Made by a program: the position numbers and the translations under genes. Positions 30,045-38,591 of a stretch of DNA of 38,639 bases are shown piece by piece. The notes under the pieces are model-generated. The model made no database searches and was not told where the DNA came from. It saw only the letters and a program-made list of their open reading frames with translations. The stretch is taken from positions 141,715 through 180,353 of the forward strand of contig JAUNLQ010000003.1 in NCBI GenBank assembly GCA_030532225.1, given 5' to 3'. The DNA comes from Bacillota bacterium (GTDB taxonomy: Bacteria; Bacillota; Clostridia; Tissierellales; Peptoniphilaceae). The stretch's first letter is position 1. Each line of letters begins with the position of its first letter.

Positions 30045-31235
30045 ATGATAATTTTAAAAAACGGAAAATTAATACAAAAAGATGGAATCTTAGAAGGACA
30101 TTCAGTCCTAATTAAGGGAGATAAAATTGAAAAGATAGTTGAAAACTCTCAAGTTGACTTATTTGACCAGGGCGAGGTTACTATAATCGATTGTACAGAC
30201 AAATTTATTTCTCCTGGATTTATAGACATACACTCAGATTATATAGAAAACATAGTCTCTCCTCGCCCAATAATAATGATGGATATGAATTTTTCCCTTA
30301 GGGAAACAGAGAGAATCTTAGTTACCAGTGGAATTACAACTATGTACCACTCAATTTCCCTTTATCCCTTTGAGGAGTTTGGTCGCAAGGCCATAAGAAA
30401 CCCTGAAAATGTCTACAAGTTAATAGACGAAATAAATAAATTAGACAAGGAACCACACATTATCCACAACAGGGTCCACCTAAGATATGAAATTTGTTCA
30501 GTAGAACACAAGGAAGAGATCAAAAAGCTAATTGAAGAAGGGAAAATCCACCTACTTTCTTTTATGGACCATACTCCAGGCCAAGGCCAATACAAGGACC
30601 TTTTAGTTTATTCTGACACCATGGTTTCCTACAATGACAAATTAACTGAAGAAGAAATAAAAAAAGACATAGACGAAAAACAAAAGAGAAAGTTCTTGTC
30701 CATGGAAGAGATTTTAGACCTGTCAGACCTGGCCAAGAAAAACAAGGTAACTGTTGCCTCCCACGATGACGACACCCTTGAAAAACTAGACTTTGTTACA
30801 GCCATTGGAGCAAAAATTTCTGAATTTCCAATTAACTTAGAAGTTGCAAGAAAGGCAACAGAAAAAGGCCTGTGGACAGTATGTGGAGCGCCAAATCTTT
30901 TACTAGGCAGGTCCCATTCAGGCAACCTTTCTGCTAGAGAAGGGATCTTAGATGGCAGCCTTAGTGTTATATCTAGTGACTACTATCCTTCAGCCATGTT
31001 AGTGTCCCTATTTAAAATGCACGAAGACCAAGGCCTTCCCCTTCACCAAATGTTCAAGATGGTTACTTCCAACCCAGCCCAGGCAGTTGGCATTGACCAC
31101 TTAGTTGGCTCCATTGAAGAAGGCAAGCAGGCAGACTTATTGTTAATAGAAAAAAGTAATGGCTATCCAGCTATTAAACTAGCCATGGTAGACGGCCATA
31201 TAGTATTTAGGACATCTTACAGACATGATAACTAA
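30045..31235 (+). CDS. phnM: PhnM, ribosyl-phosphonate triphosphate diphosphatase
   Basis: 396 residues, amidohydrolase superfamily. It removes pyrophosphate from the ribose-1-phosphonate 5-triphosphate made by PhnGHI, giving the PhnJ substrate. Metal site residues visible: PGFIDIHSDYIE (His-x-Asp type), SFMDHTPGQGQY, SHDDDT and SSDYYPSAM. The rest includes the PhnM-specific REGILDGSLSVISSDY region. ATG 30045 follows AAAGGGAG. It overlaps the next gene by 11 nt. No missing catalytic residue was noticed. Confidence 0.92.
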   Translation: MIILKNGKLIQKDGILEGHSVLIKGDKIEKIVENSQVDLFDQGEVTIIDCTDKFISPGFIDIHSDYIENIVSPRPIIMMDMNFSLRETERILVTSGITTMYHSISLYPFEEFGRKAIRNPENVYKLIDEINKLDKEPHIIHNRVHLRYEICSVEHKEEIKKLIEEGKIHLLSFMDHTPGQGQYKDLLVYSDTMVSYNDKLTEEEIKKDIDEKQKRKFLSMEEILDLSDLAKKNKVTVASHDDDTLEKLDFVTAIGAKISEFPINLEVARKATEKGLWTVCGAPNLLLGRSHSGNLSAREGILDGSLSVISSDYYPSAMLVSLFKMHEDQGLPLHQMFKMVTSNPAQAVGIDHLVGSIEEGKQADLLLIEKSNGYPAIKLAMVDGHIVFRTSYRHDN

Positions 31236-31863
31236 CCAACAACCCTTAAGCAAAGAAGTTACAATTCACGAAAATACATCTATAGTCAAGGGGACCTTTG
31301 AAGACTATGTGGAAATAGGTCCCTTAAATGCCATTGAAAATGCAAGCTTTGGCAGCTTTTCCTATACTGGCCAATTTTGTTTCGTACAAAATGCCAAAAT
31401 CGGAAAATTTGCAAACATTGCTGCCTGTGTAAGAATTGGCCCAACAGACCATCCCTACCAAAGACCAACCCTCCACCACTTTACCTACAGGCCATCTATG
31501 TATGGCTTTGGCATAGAAAATGAGGCAGAAATCTTTGAAAAAAGAGAGGCTAGGATAACTACAGTTGGCCACGACACCTGGATTGGCCATGGGGCCATAA
31601 TAAGGCCAGAAGTATCCATTGGCAATGGGGCCATAGTTGGAGCAGGAGCAGTTGTTACTAAGGACATCCCTCCTTATGCCATAGCAGTAGGGGTTCCAGC
31701 CAAGGTTATTAAGTACAGGTTTGACCCTGCAACCATTGAAAAGTTAGAAAAATTAAAATGGTGGGACTGGCCCTTTGAAACTCTTAAGGAAAGATACCAA
31801 GACTTTAGACTGCCAATAGATGAATTTTTGGCCAAGTATTACAAGGAAGAGGATGACAAGTAA
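31225..31863 (+). CDS. Hexapeptide-repeat acyltransferase of phosphonate loci
   Basis: 212 residues, a left-handed beta-helix with hexapeptide turns (about 14-70 and 118-160) interrupted by a loop with HPYQRPTLHHFTYRP. A His in TTVGHDTWIGHGA could be catalytic as in xenobiotic acyltransferases. This type is often found in C-P lyase operons (phosphonate metabolism transferase, hexapeptide family) but its substrate is unknown. ATG 31225 overlaps the phnM end; the stop TAA is directly followed by the phnL ATG, so it is part of the same transcript. It might acylate an aminophosphonate, as PhnO does in E. coli with another fold (inference). Confidence 0.85.
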   Translation: MITNQQPLSKEVTIHENTSIVKGTFEDYVEIGPLNAIENASFGSFSYTGQFCFVQNAKIGKFANIAACVRIGPTDHPYQRPTLHHFTYRPSMYGFGIENEAEIFEKREARITTVGHDTWIGHGAIIRPEVSIGNGAIVGAGAVVTKDIPPYAIAVGVPAKVIKYRFDPATIEKLEKLKWWDWPFETLKERYQDFRLPIDEFLAKYYKEEDDK

Positions 31864-32568
31864 ATGGAAGAATTAATTAAAATCGAAAATCTAAGCAAGT
31901 CCTTTACCACCCACCACCTGGACAAGACCATAAATCCAATTAAGGACCTTTCCCTAACAGTGAACAAGGGAGACTTTTTAGGCATAGTGGGCAAAAGTGG
32001 CTCTGGTAAGTCTACTATAATCAAGTGTATTTATAGGACCTACACCACTAGCTCTGGCCATATTTGGTATGAGTCTAAGGATTTTGGCAGGGTAGACTTA
32101 AGCAGCCTAGAAGAAAGAAAGATTATTCAGCTTAGGAAAAATGAAATTGGCTATGTGTCCCAGTTTCTAAATATAATGCCAAGGACTACCAGCTTGGACT
32201 TGGTTATTAATAGCTGTCTAGAAACAGGAGCCTCCTATGCTGAAGCAGAAAAAATCGCCAAGGAAACCCTAAGGCACTTTGACCTAGATGAAGAACTTTG
32301 GGACTCTTATCCTAACACCTTTTCAGGAGGAGAAAAACTTAGGCTAAACATTTCTGTAGCCATAGTAAAAAAACCAAGGCTGCTTCTTTTAGACGAACCT
32401 ACAGCCAGCTTAGACAACCTTTCTAAGATCAAGGTTAGGGAGTCTATAGAAAAGCTAAAGGCAGAAGGAACAACTATGATAGGCATCTTCCACGACATAG
32501 AGTTTATGGAAGGCCTTACAGACAAGATATTTTATCTAGGAGAAAATAGGATGGAGGTAGAAAATTGA
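31864..32568 (+). CDS. phnL: PhnL, C-P lyase ABC ATPase
   Basis: 234 residues. Walker A GKSGSGKST, Q-loop VSQFLN, signature FSGGEKLRLNIS (PhnL-type; SGGE), Walker B LLLLDEPTASLD, and a degenerate H-loop GIFHDIEF. In E. coli PhnL forms a heterodimer with PhnK on the core complex. ATG 31864 immediately follows the stop of the preceding gene. It overlaps the PHP gene by 4 nt (TTGA). The order K-M-x-L separates the two ATPases, unlike E. coli K-L-M. Confidence 0.9.
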   Translation: MEELIKIENLSKSFTTHHLDKTINPIKDLSLTVNKGDFLGIVGKSGSGKSTIIKCIYRTYTTSSGHIWYESKDFGRVDLSSLEERKIIQLRKNEIGYVSQFLNIMPRTTSLDLVINSCLETGASYAEAEKIAKETLRHFDLDEELWDSYPNTFSGGEKLRLNISVAIVKKPRLLLLDEPTASLDNLSKIKVRESIEKLKAEGTTMIGIFHDIEFMEGLTDKIFYLGENRMEVEN

Positions 32569-33383
32569 AATGTGACTTCCACCTGCACAGCAACTTTTCT
32601 GACTCTTCAAGGTCAGTAGAAGACATAATTGACCTAGCCAAAGCCAAGGGTCTTGAAGCCATTAGCATAGTAGACCACGACACAACAGAAACCTATGCCT
32701 ATATAAAGACCTTGGACCTGGACCAGACCTTGAAAATAATACCAGGCCTGGAAATTTCTGCCTACGACTACAAAAACATGAGGAAGGTCCACCTTTTGGC
32801 CTACAACTACCAAGAGCCAGCAGTGAATATTAATAGGCTTTGTCAGGAAACCTTGGCCAAGAGAAATGCAAATTCAGAAGAAAAGTTAAGGCTTTTAGAA
32901 GAAAATTCCTATGCCATTGACCATGACCAGATAAACAGGTCTAAAAATTCTACACAGACCCTTTACAAGCAACATATAATGGCTGGCCTTACTGGTGGAG
33001 ACTTTAATTCTAAGGCCTACCAGGACCTTTATAAGAGTATTTTTAAAAATGGAGGCCTGGCAGACTTTGACATAGAATACGTAGATGTGTTTAAGGCCAT
33101 GGAGGCAGTTTTGGCAGATGGAGGTCTTCCAGTTTTGGCCCATCCAGGTGAGCTAGATTCTTTTTCTATAGTTGGAGACCTAGTAGCCAAGGGTCTAAAA
33201 GGCATAGAAGTCTACCATTCTTCTCACAGCAAGGAAGATGAGCAAAGGGCCTTAAACTTAGCCCAAGACTATGGCCTCTTTATTACAGGAGGGTCTGATG
33301 ACCATGGAGCCTACGGAAAAAAAGTAGACCTAGGCACAGTGGACCTGGACCAGGACCAGCTTGGACCTCTCCTTAAAAGTTAA
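32565..33383 (+). CDS. phnPP: PHP-family phosphodiesterase, PhnPP-like (replaces PhnP)
   Basis: 272 residues. A PHP (polymerase and histidinol phosphatase) metal hydrolase: FHLHSNFSD (metal His pair), SIVDHDTT, VLAHPGEL and GGSDDHGAYG are the four metal motifs. In Eggerthella lenta a PHP enzyme of C-P lyase loci hydrolyses ribose-1,2-cyclic phosphate 5-phosphate, the C-P lyase product. No phnP or phnN is in the locus, so this enzyme probably finishes the pathway. The start is TTG 32565, 7 nt after GGAGG; it overlaps the phnL stop as TTGA. ATG 32570 is out of frame. Function by analogy and context. Confidence 0.82.
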   Translation: MKCDFHLHSNFSDSSRSVEDIIDLAKAKGLEAISIVDHDTTETYAYIKTLDLDQTLKIIPGLEISAYDYKNMRKVHLLAYNYQEPAVNINRLCQETLAKRNANSEEKLRLLEENSYAIDHDQINRSKNSTQTLYKQHIMAGLTGGDFNSKAYQDLYKSIFKNGGLADFDIEYVDVFKAMEAVLADGGLPVLAHPGELDSFSIVGDLVAKGLKGIEVYHSSHSKEDEQRALNLAQDYGLFITGGSDDHGAYGKKVDLGTVDLDQDQLGPLLKS

Positions 33384-33401
33384 CCAAGGACCAATAAATT
33401 T

Positions 33402-33418
33402 AATATAAAATTTATATT
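33402..33418. promoter_or_regulatory. Inverted repeat upstream of the phnCEED transporter genes
   Basis: AATATAAA-A-TTTATATT, an uninterrupted 8-bp inverted repeat with one central base. It lies in the 121-bp gap before phnC and could be an operator or promoter part. Confidence 0.3.
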
Positions 33419-33504
33419 TAACTTATATAAGACCAATCTTCCTTTGATAAGATAGGTGAAGCTTCTAGTTGAAAACTAGATTAGAAAAAATGAAAGGGTT
33501 TAGG

Positions 33505-34272
33505 ATGACAAACAGCGTTTTAAAAGTAGAAAACTTAAACAAAAGTTATGGAGACAACCAAGTCTTATACGACATAAACTTTGACCTAAATGAAGGGGAG
33601 TTAGTATCTATAATCGGCCCTTCTGGAGCAGGTAAGTCTACCTTGCTAAGGTGCATTAACAGGCTAACAGAACCTGAAAGCACTTCTACTATTATATTTG
33701 ATGAAGAAAATATAGTTGGCCTAAGCAAGAGCCAGCTTACAGAAAAGAGAAAACAAATAGGCATGATCTTCCAACACTACAACCTAGTTTACAGGCTGTC
33801 AGCCTTGGAAAATGTTCTTCATGGCAGACTAGGCTCTTATTCTACCTTTAGGGGAGCCCTAAGTCTTTACAAGGAAGAAGACATAAAAAGGGCTACTGAA
33901 ATTTTAGAAGTCCTAGGCCTAGGAGACAGAAAGTATTACAAGTGCAAGGACCTATCAGGTGGCCAAAAACAAAGGGTAGGCATAGGCAGGGCCCTAATCC
34001 AAGATCCTAAGATGATTCTTTGTGACGAGCCTATTGCTTCCTTAGACCCACAGTCTTCTAAGATGATAATGGAACACCTAAGGTGGATTAGCCAGGAACT
34101 AAGGATTCCATGTTTGGTAAACTTGCACCAGGTAGATGTGGCCAAGGCCTATTCAGACAGAATAATCGGCATTAAGTCTGGAAAAATAGTCTTTAAGGGC
34201 AAGCCTGAAGACCTTAGTGAAGCAGATCTAGAAAATATTTACGGGGCAAAAATTGACGAGATTTTAGCCTAA
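33505..34272 (+). CDS. phnC: Phosphonate ABC transporter ATP-binding protein
   Basis: 255 residues from ATG 33505, with AAAGGG 6 nt upstream; in-frame starts at 33469 and 33490 lack a site. Walker A GPSGAGKST, Q-loop FQHYNLV, signature LSGGQKQRVGIGRAL, Walker B ILCDEPIASLDP and H-loop NLHQVD, the last being a PhnC hallmark. It energises the two PhnE permeases. A new transcription unit may begin here, since 121 bp separate it from the PHP gene. Substrates would be phosphonates or phosphite. Confidence 0.93.
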   Translation: MTNSVLKVENLNKSYGDNQVLYDINFDLNEGELVSIIGPSGAGKSTLLRCINRLTEPESTSTIIFDEENIVGLSKSQLTEKRKQIGMIFQHYNLVYRLSALENVLHGRLGSYSTFRGALSLYKEEDIKRATEILEVLGLGDRKYYKCKDLSGGQKQRVGIGRALIQDPKMILCDEPIASLDPQSSKMIMEHLRWISQELRIPCLVNLHQVDVAKAYSDRIIGIKSGKIVFKGKPEDLSEADLENIYGAKIDEILA

Positions 34273-34289
34273 GTTTAAGGAGTGATTTA

Positions 34290-35102
34290 ATGGAAGTTAG
34301 GGTCAAGTTAAAAGACCAAAAAGCCAAGGATTTTTTTAGAAACAAAAGGCTAATAAGTACAGCTATAATAGGCTTTCTTATTTTAACAGCCTGGCTGTCT
34401 TCAAATTTAATAGACTTTGATTTCTTATTAATATTTGAAAAATTTTCCAAGGCAGCTTCAAGATTTGTAAGCCTTTATTTGCCAGCAAATTTCAAAAATC
34501 TAGCTGACCTTTTAGAAGGAGTTTGGGTGACCTTTATTTTGGCAGTTGCCTCTGGTATAGTAGGATCTTTTTTCGCCTACCTTACAGCTCTTTCCATGTC
34601 CACCAAGACTTCAAAAAACCTGCTAGCCAAAAATCTACTTAGGTTTCTATCTACCTTAATTAGAAACATTCCCACTACTATTTGGGCCATAGTTCTTCTC
34701 ATATCCTTTTGGTATGGAGAGTTTCTAGCCTTTTTAGTTATGACCCTAGGGACCTTTGGCTTTAATGCTAGAGTATTTGCAGATGTTTTTGACGAAGCAT
34801 CTTCCCAAAGTATAGAGGCCTTAAATGCAGTAGGAGCCAACAGATTTCAAGTAATTTGTCAGTCAGTTTTTCCAGAATCCTGGCCTTCAATTATTTCTTG
34901 GACCCTTTATGCCATTGAAACCAACATTAGAGACTCAGTTGTTGTTGGTATGTTAGCTGGTGGAGGTATTGGCCACCTAATAGATATGCACAGAAACTTT
35001 AGAAGGTTTGACCAACTAACTGCAGCTGTAATCCTAGTTGTTCTTTTGGTCTTAGCCTTTGACAAGCTATCAGTATTTATAAGGGAGAAATTACAAGCAT
35101 GA
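34290..35102 (+). CDS. phnE: Phosphonate ABC transporter permease 1
   Basis: 270 residues, about six membrane helices (23-42, 68-92, 115-140, 150-168, 205-228, 240-262). The ABC contact loop is EALNAVGANRFQVICQSVFPE. It belongs to the PhnE family (NIRDSVVVGMLAGGGIG). ATG 34290 has AAGGAG upstream. The stop overlaps the second permease gene (ATGATG), so the two are made together and probably form a heterodimer. Confidence 0.92.
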   Translation: MEVRVKLKDQKAKDFFRNKRLISTAIIGFLILTAWLSSNLIDFDFLLIFEKFSKAASRFVSLYLPANFKNLADLLEGVWVTFILAVASGIVGSFFAYLTALSMSTKTSKNLLAKNLLRFLSTLIRNIPTTIWAIVLLISFWYGEFLAFLVMTLGTFGFNARVFADVFDEASSQSIEALNAVGANRFQVICQSVFPESWPSIISWTLYAIETNIRDSVVVGMLAGGGIGHLIDMHRNFRRFDQLTAAVILVVLLVLAFDKLSVFIREKLQA

Positions 35103-35992
35103 TGTCCAATGAAGAAATACAAAGAATAAATTATAGGAAACTAAAAAGCCCAAGCAAGGAGTCTAAGCTTCATAGTATTGAAAAGGACTTTTTCTCTAGG
35201 CCTAAACTAAAAGAAGTTTCCCTAGTAGACAAGTTAATTAAGGCCATCTTCATTACAGGTCTTCTTATTACTTTCTACACCCTAGCCTTAAGAATGGAAT
35301 ACAAGTGGGACCAGGTAGACTTGGCCCTAGGCAGAAAGCTTTTAGTCAACATGTTTAATTTTTCAGCAGTAGAAACTGCCATGAAAATGTCCATGGTAAA
35401 AAGTCTAATAAACACCATGGCCCTAGGCTTTGTGTCCACCTTTACAGGTTTTATTTGTGGCATAGTCTTGGCCTTGTTTGCTGCTAGAAATATTTCCAAC
35501 AATGGACTTTCTACAGGAATTAGGTCCTTTGCTGGCCTAGTTAGGGCAGTTCCAACAATAATTTGGGTTTTAATATTCGTATCAGGCTATGGCCTGTCAG
35601 CAACTACTGCTGTAATTGGTATGTTTTTCCATACTCTGGCCTTTTTTATAAGGGCCCTGGCAGAAAGTTTTGAAGAAGTAGACGAGGCAACAATTGAGGC
35701 CCTACTTGCAACTGGAGCCAACAAGATTCAAGTAATCTTTGGAGCCATTTTGCCATCATCAGTGTCTAAGATAATATCTTGGTTTGCCTTAAGATTTGAA
35801 CAAAACTTTGGAACAGCAGTAATAATTGGCCCAGCAGTTGGAGTTCCAGGAACAATTGGAACTATGATTAACAACGCCTCTAGAATGGGAGACTATAGTG
35901 CCCTAGGCTTTGGAATCTTTTTAATCTTTGTTACTGCCTTTGTAATGGAAACTGCCATGAACAAGGTGAGACAGAAAAACATTATTAGCTAA
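35099..35992 (+). CDS. phnE: Phosphonate ABC transporter permease 2
   Basis: 297 residues. A basic cytoplasmic N-terminus of about 45 residues precedes six membrane helices. The contact loop is EALLATGANKIQVIFGAILPS, and the family motif RFEQNFGTAVIIGPAVG is present. It may start at ATG 35099 or 35102; both are within the overlap with the first permease gene. Paired PhnE permeases are common in Firmicutes. Confidence 0.92.
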   Translation: MMSNEEIQRINYRKLKSPSKESKLHSIEKDFFSRPKLKEVSLVDKLIKAIFITGLLITFYTLALRMEYKWDQVDLALGRKLLVNMFNFSAVETAMKMSMVKSLINTMALGFVSTFTGFICGIVLALFAARNISNNGLSTGIRSFAGLVRAVPTIIWVLIFVSGYGLSATTAVIGMFFHTLAFFIRALAESFEEVDEATIEALLATGANKIQVIFGAILPSSVSKIISWFALRFEQNFGTAVIIGPAVGVPGTIGTMINNASRMGDYSALGFGIFLIFVTAFVMETAMNKVRQKNIIS

Positions 35993-36084
35993 GGCTTTTT
36001 AGCTAGAAAATTTGGATCTAAAAAATTAACATAGATCAGGAAGAAAATTGCAAAAAACTATAATTATTATTTTATGGGGGAAAA

Positions 36085-37092
36085 ATGAAAAACTTAAGAA
36101 AAATCCTTCTAGGCCTAACTATGATGGCCCTAGTATTAACAGGCTGCCAAGGAAATGACAGTCAAGGAAAAACTGAAGCTGGAAACTCTAGTTCTGAAAA
36201 AACAGTTTATACAGTAATTGAACTACCTAATGACGGTGGCCAAATGAGCCCTGGTATTGAAGCAGCAATTAAAGAAATGAACATAGCCTTAGAACCTTTT
36301 AACGCTGAAGTAGTATACCAATCAGCAGACGACTATTCAGTAGTTTCTGAAGCCATCCTTTCTGGTACAGCCCATATGACTACAGCCTCTGGTGCTACCT
36401 ATGTAAAATCTAGAATGGAAAATGACAAAATTGTTCCAATGTTTGTGCCAGCTCCAGGTGGAGACCTAGCCAAGGCAGGTTACCCAGCCTATATAGCAAC
36501 TAACATTGCCAACAAGGCAGACTTTGAAGGCCTTGAAGGTCTAGATGCCATTAAACAACTTAAGGGCAAGTCCTTTAGTTTTGTATCTGCCACATCTACA
36601 TCAGGAAGGGTAGTTCCAACAACAACCCTTTGGGAAACCTTTGGTCCAGATGGAGCCAGTGAAATTACAGAAAAAAATAAAATCTTCGAAGGCACCATTG
36701 ACGATGGAGGAATTTTCTCAGAAGTACAATTTGCAGGATCTCACCCAGCTTCTGTAGAACTAATAGCCAACAACAGAGTCTATGCAGGAGCCTTCTGCTG
36801 TGAATATGGCAAGGACTATGCAGACCAACTTCACATTATCTATGAACAACAAGTATCTGGAGACCCATACTGGGTTAATAGCGAAATTGTAGCCCAAGAA
36901 CACATTGACGCCATTGTAGACCACTTTACAAGTCTAACACCAGAAAATGTTACTGCTGACAACTTCTTTGCACCTGAAGGACAAACAGCAGATGACCAAA
37001 ACGAATTCTTAATAAACTATGACGACAGATATGTAGAAGTTGAACCATCTTACTTTGACTTCCTACAAAAAATGTTTGAAGACGAAATGTAA
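36085..37092 (+). CDS. phnD: Phosphonate ABC transporter substrate-binding lipoprotein
   Basis: 335 residues. A lipoprotein signal (MKNLRKILLGLTMMALVLTG, then Cys21) is followed by a Ser/Gly-rich tether (23-40) and a PhnD fold. The ligand region FVSATSTSGRVVPTTTLWE and the Ala-Gly-rich AGAFCCEYGKDY are visible. It captures phosphonate outside the membrane for PhnC/PhnE. ATG 36085 has GGGGG upstream, 92 nt after phnE2, and a strong terminator follows. Its place after C-E-E is unlike the usual C-D-E order. Whether it binds alkylphosphonate, phosphite or aminophosphonate cannot be told. Confidence 0.9.
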   Translation: MKNLRKILLGLTMMALVLTGCQGNDSQGKTEAGNSSSEKTVYTVIELPNDGGQMSPGIEAAIKEMNIALEPFNAEVVYQSADDYSVVSEAILSGTAHMTTASGATYVKSRMENDKIVPMFVPAPGGDLAKAGYPAYIATNIANKADFEGLEGLDAIKQLKGKSFSFVSATSTSGRVVPTTTLWETFGPDGASEITEKNKIFEGTIDDGGIFSEVQFAGSHPASVELIANNRVYAGAFCCEYGKDYADQLHIIYEQQVSGDPYWVNSEIVAQEHIDAIVDHFTSLTPENVTADNFFAPEGQTADDQNEFLINYDDRYVEVEPSYFDFLQKMFEDEM

Positions 37093-37106
37093 AAAGAAAA
37101 ACTTTC

Positions 37107-37142
37107 AAGAGATTTAGTTCCAAGAACTAGGTCTCTTTTTTA
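37107..37142 (+). terminator. Terminator after phnD
   Basis: AAGAGATTTAGTTC pairs with GAACTAGGTCTCTT around CAA (two G-T pairs), then a T run. End of the phosphonate locus. Confidence 0.85.
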
Positions 37143-37180
37143 AATTTCCCTGGCCAGGCCTTAGTAATAATAAAATTTTA

Positions 37181-37189
37181 TGCTATACT
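37181..37189 (+). promoter_or_regulatory. Extended -10 promoter of the carboxypeptidase gene
   Basis: TGCTATACT (-10 at 37184-37189), 36 nt before the chosen start; it covers the alternative ATG 37180, which argues against that start. Confidence 0.5.
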
Positions 37190-37224
37190 TAAAAGATAAG
37201 ATAGAAAAATTTGAGGATATAAGC

Positions 37225-38550
37225 ATGAAAAAAATCTTTAAAAAACTTTCCCTCTTGGTCTTAGTTTTTCTTCTCCTTTTAAGTCCCTTTGAAAGCTACA
37301 AGGTTTGGGCTGTGGATCTTGAAGAAGGCCAGGTCCTTGAAGAAGAAAAGCCTCAGCCTAGCCCAGAAGAACTTGAGGCCCAAAGACAGGCGGAAATCAA
37401 GGCTGAATGGGAAAGACAAGTAAAAAAACACATAAACAAAAGTCCTGACCAGCTGACTACAGCTTATTTAGTTGGAGACTTTGAAAGTGGAAAGATTTTA
37501 GAAGCCAAGAACATTGACGACCAAGTTGCCATTGCTTCTACTTCAAAAATCCTTTCTATTTTTGTGGTCTTAGATGAAATTAAGGCAGGCAACATTTCCA
37601 AAGACGACCTAGTTTATATAGACAAGGATGTTGCCAAACTTGGTGGCTCTTCTTATAAATTAAAAGAAGGGGAAGAAGTTACAGTTGACGACCTAATAAA
37701 GGCAGCCCTAATAGTTTCAGGCAATGACGCAGTTAAGGCCCTTGCCAAGCACCTGGCAGGCTCAGAAGAGGTCTTTGTGGAAAAAATGAAGATAAAGCTA
37801 GACAGCCTAAACATTGACAACTACCAGCTTATAAACTCTTCAGGCCTACCTAACTACAACATTGACATGCAGAATATGATGACAACTAGGGGGCTTTTTA
37901 AGCTAACTAGGGCCTTTATTCAGGATTATCCAGAAGTATTACAAATAACTTCTATGGCAGAGTTAGTAAATGTAGACAGGGATTTTAAGGAAACAAATAC
38001 CAATCCTTTATTAAAAGAAGACCTAGGTGTTGATGGCCTAAAAACTGGTTACACAGGCCTGGCAGGTAGGTGCCTAGTTGCAACAGCAACAAAGAAGATT
38101 AGCAGTGAGGACCAAGAAGACCTAAGGCTTATTTCCATAACCATGGGCTCAGAATCTGAAGCAGCCCGCTATGTGGCAGCCAAAAAACTTTTAGAAAATG
38201 CCATGGAAACTTATGCAAAGAAAAAGATTTCCAATCCTAACTTGGCAGTAGAAACTGTAGTAAATGACGACCTAGACCCAAGGGAAGTGAACATTTATCC
38301 CAAGGAGGCCTTTTCCACTATAATAAAAACATCTGACTTTGTAAACTACAGCAAAGAAGTAGTAGACCTTGTGCCGCCTTTAAAGGCAGGCCAAGAAGTA
38401 GGACAAATCACCTACTACTTAAATGGCAAGGAAGTCTTTACAACAGCTTTAATAATCAAACAAGATGTAATAGAATCTTCCTTCCTTTCAAAGCTACAAA
38501 ATCTTTATGGCAGAATGTATATGTCCCTTTTTAAAATCTTTAATGACTAA
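37225..38550 (+). CDS. dacF: D-alanyl-D-alanine carboxypeptidase (DacA/DacF type, PBP5 family)
   Basis: 441 residues from ATG 37225, with GAGG 8 nt upstream. Signal peptide (about 1-30, ending near VWA). The serine peptidase motifs are STSK (Ser nucleophile and Lys), SGN and KTG (in DGLKTGYTG). An acidic Glu/Gln-rich stretch follows the signal. The C-terminus (about 420-441) is an amphipathic helix that would tether it to the membrane. It trims the terminal D-Ala from peptidoglycan stem peptides. The choice between DacA and DacF is arbitrary. Monocistronic; terminator after it. Confidence 0.9.
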   Translation: MKKIFKKLSLLVLVFLLLLSPFESYKVWAVDLEEGQVLEEEKPQPSPEELEAQRQAEIKAEWERQVKKHINKSPDQLTTAYLVGDFESGKILEAKNIDDQVAIASTSKILSIFVVLDEIKAGNISKDDLVYIDKDVAKLGGSSYKLKEGEEVTVDDLIKAALIVSGNDAVKALAKHLAGSEEVFVEKMKIKLDSLNIDNYQLINSSGLPNYNIDMQNMMTTRGLFKLTRAFIQDYPEVLQITSMAELVNVDRDFKETNTNPLLKEDLGVDGLKTGYTGLAGRCLVATATKKISSEDQEDLRLISITMGSESEAARYVAAKKLLENAMETYAKKKISNPNLAVETVVNDDLDPREVNIYPKEAFSTIIKTSDFVNYSKEVVDLVPPLKAGQEVGQITYYLNGKEVFTTALIIKQDVIESSFLSKLQNLYGRMYMSLFKIFND

Positions 38551-38555
38551 AACTT

Positions 38556-38591
38556 ATCTCCTTGTAGGCAGACCTTACAGGGAGATTTTTT
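38556..38591 (+). terminator. Terminator after the carboxypeptidase gene
   Basis: ATCTCCTTGTA pairs over 11 positions (one G-T) with TACAGGGAGAT, followed by six T. Confidence 0.85.
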
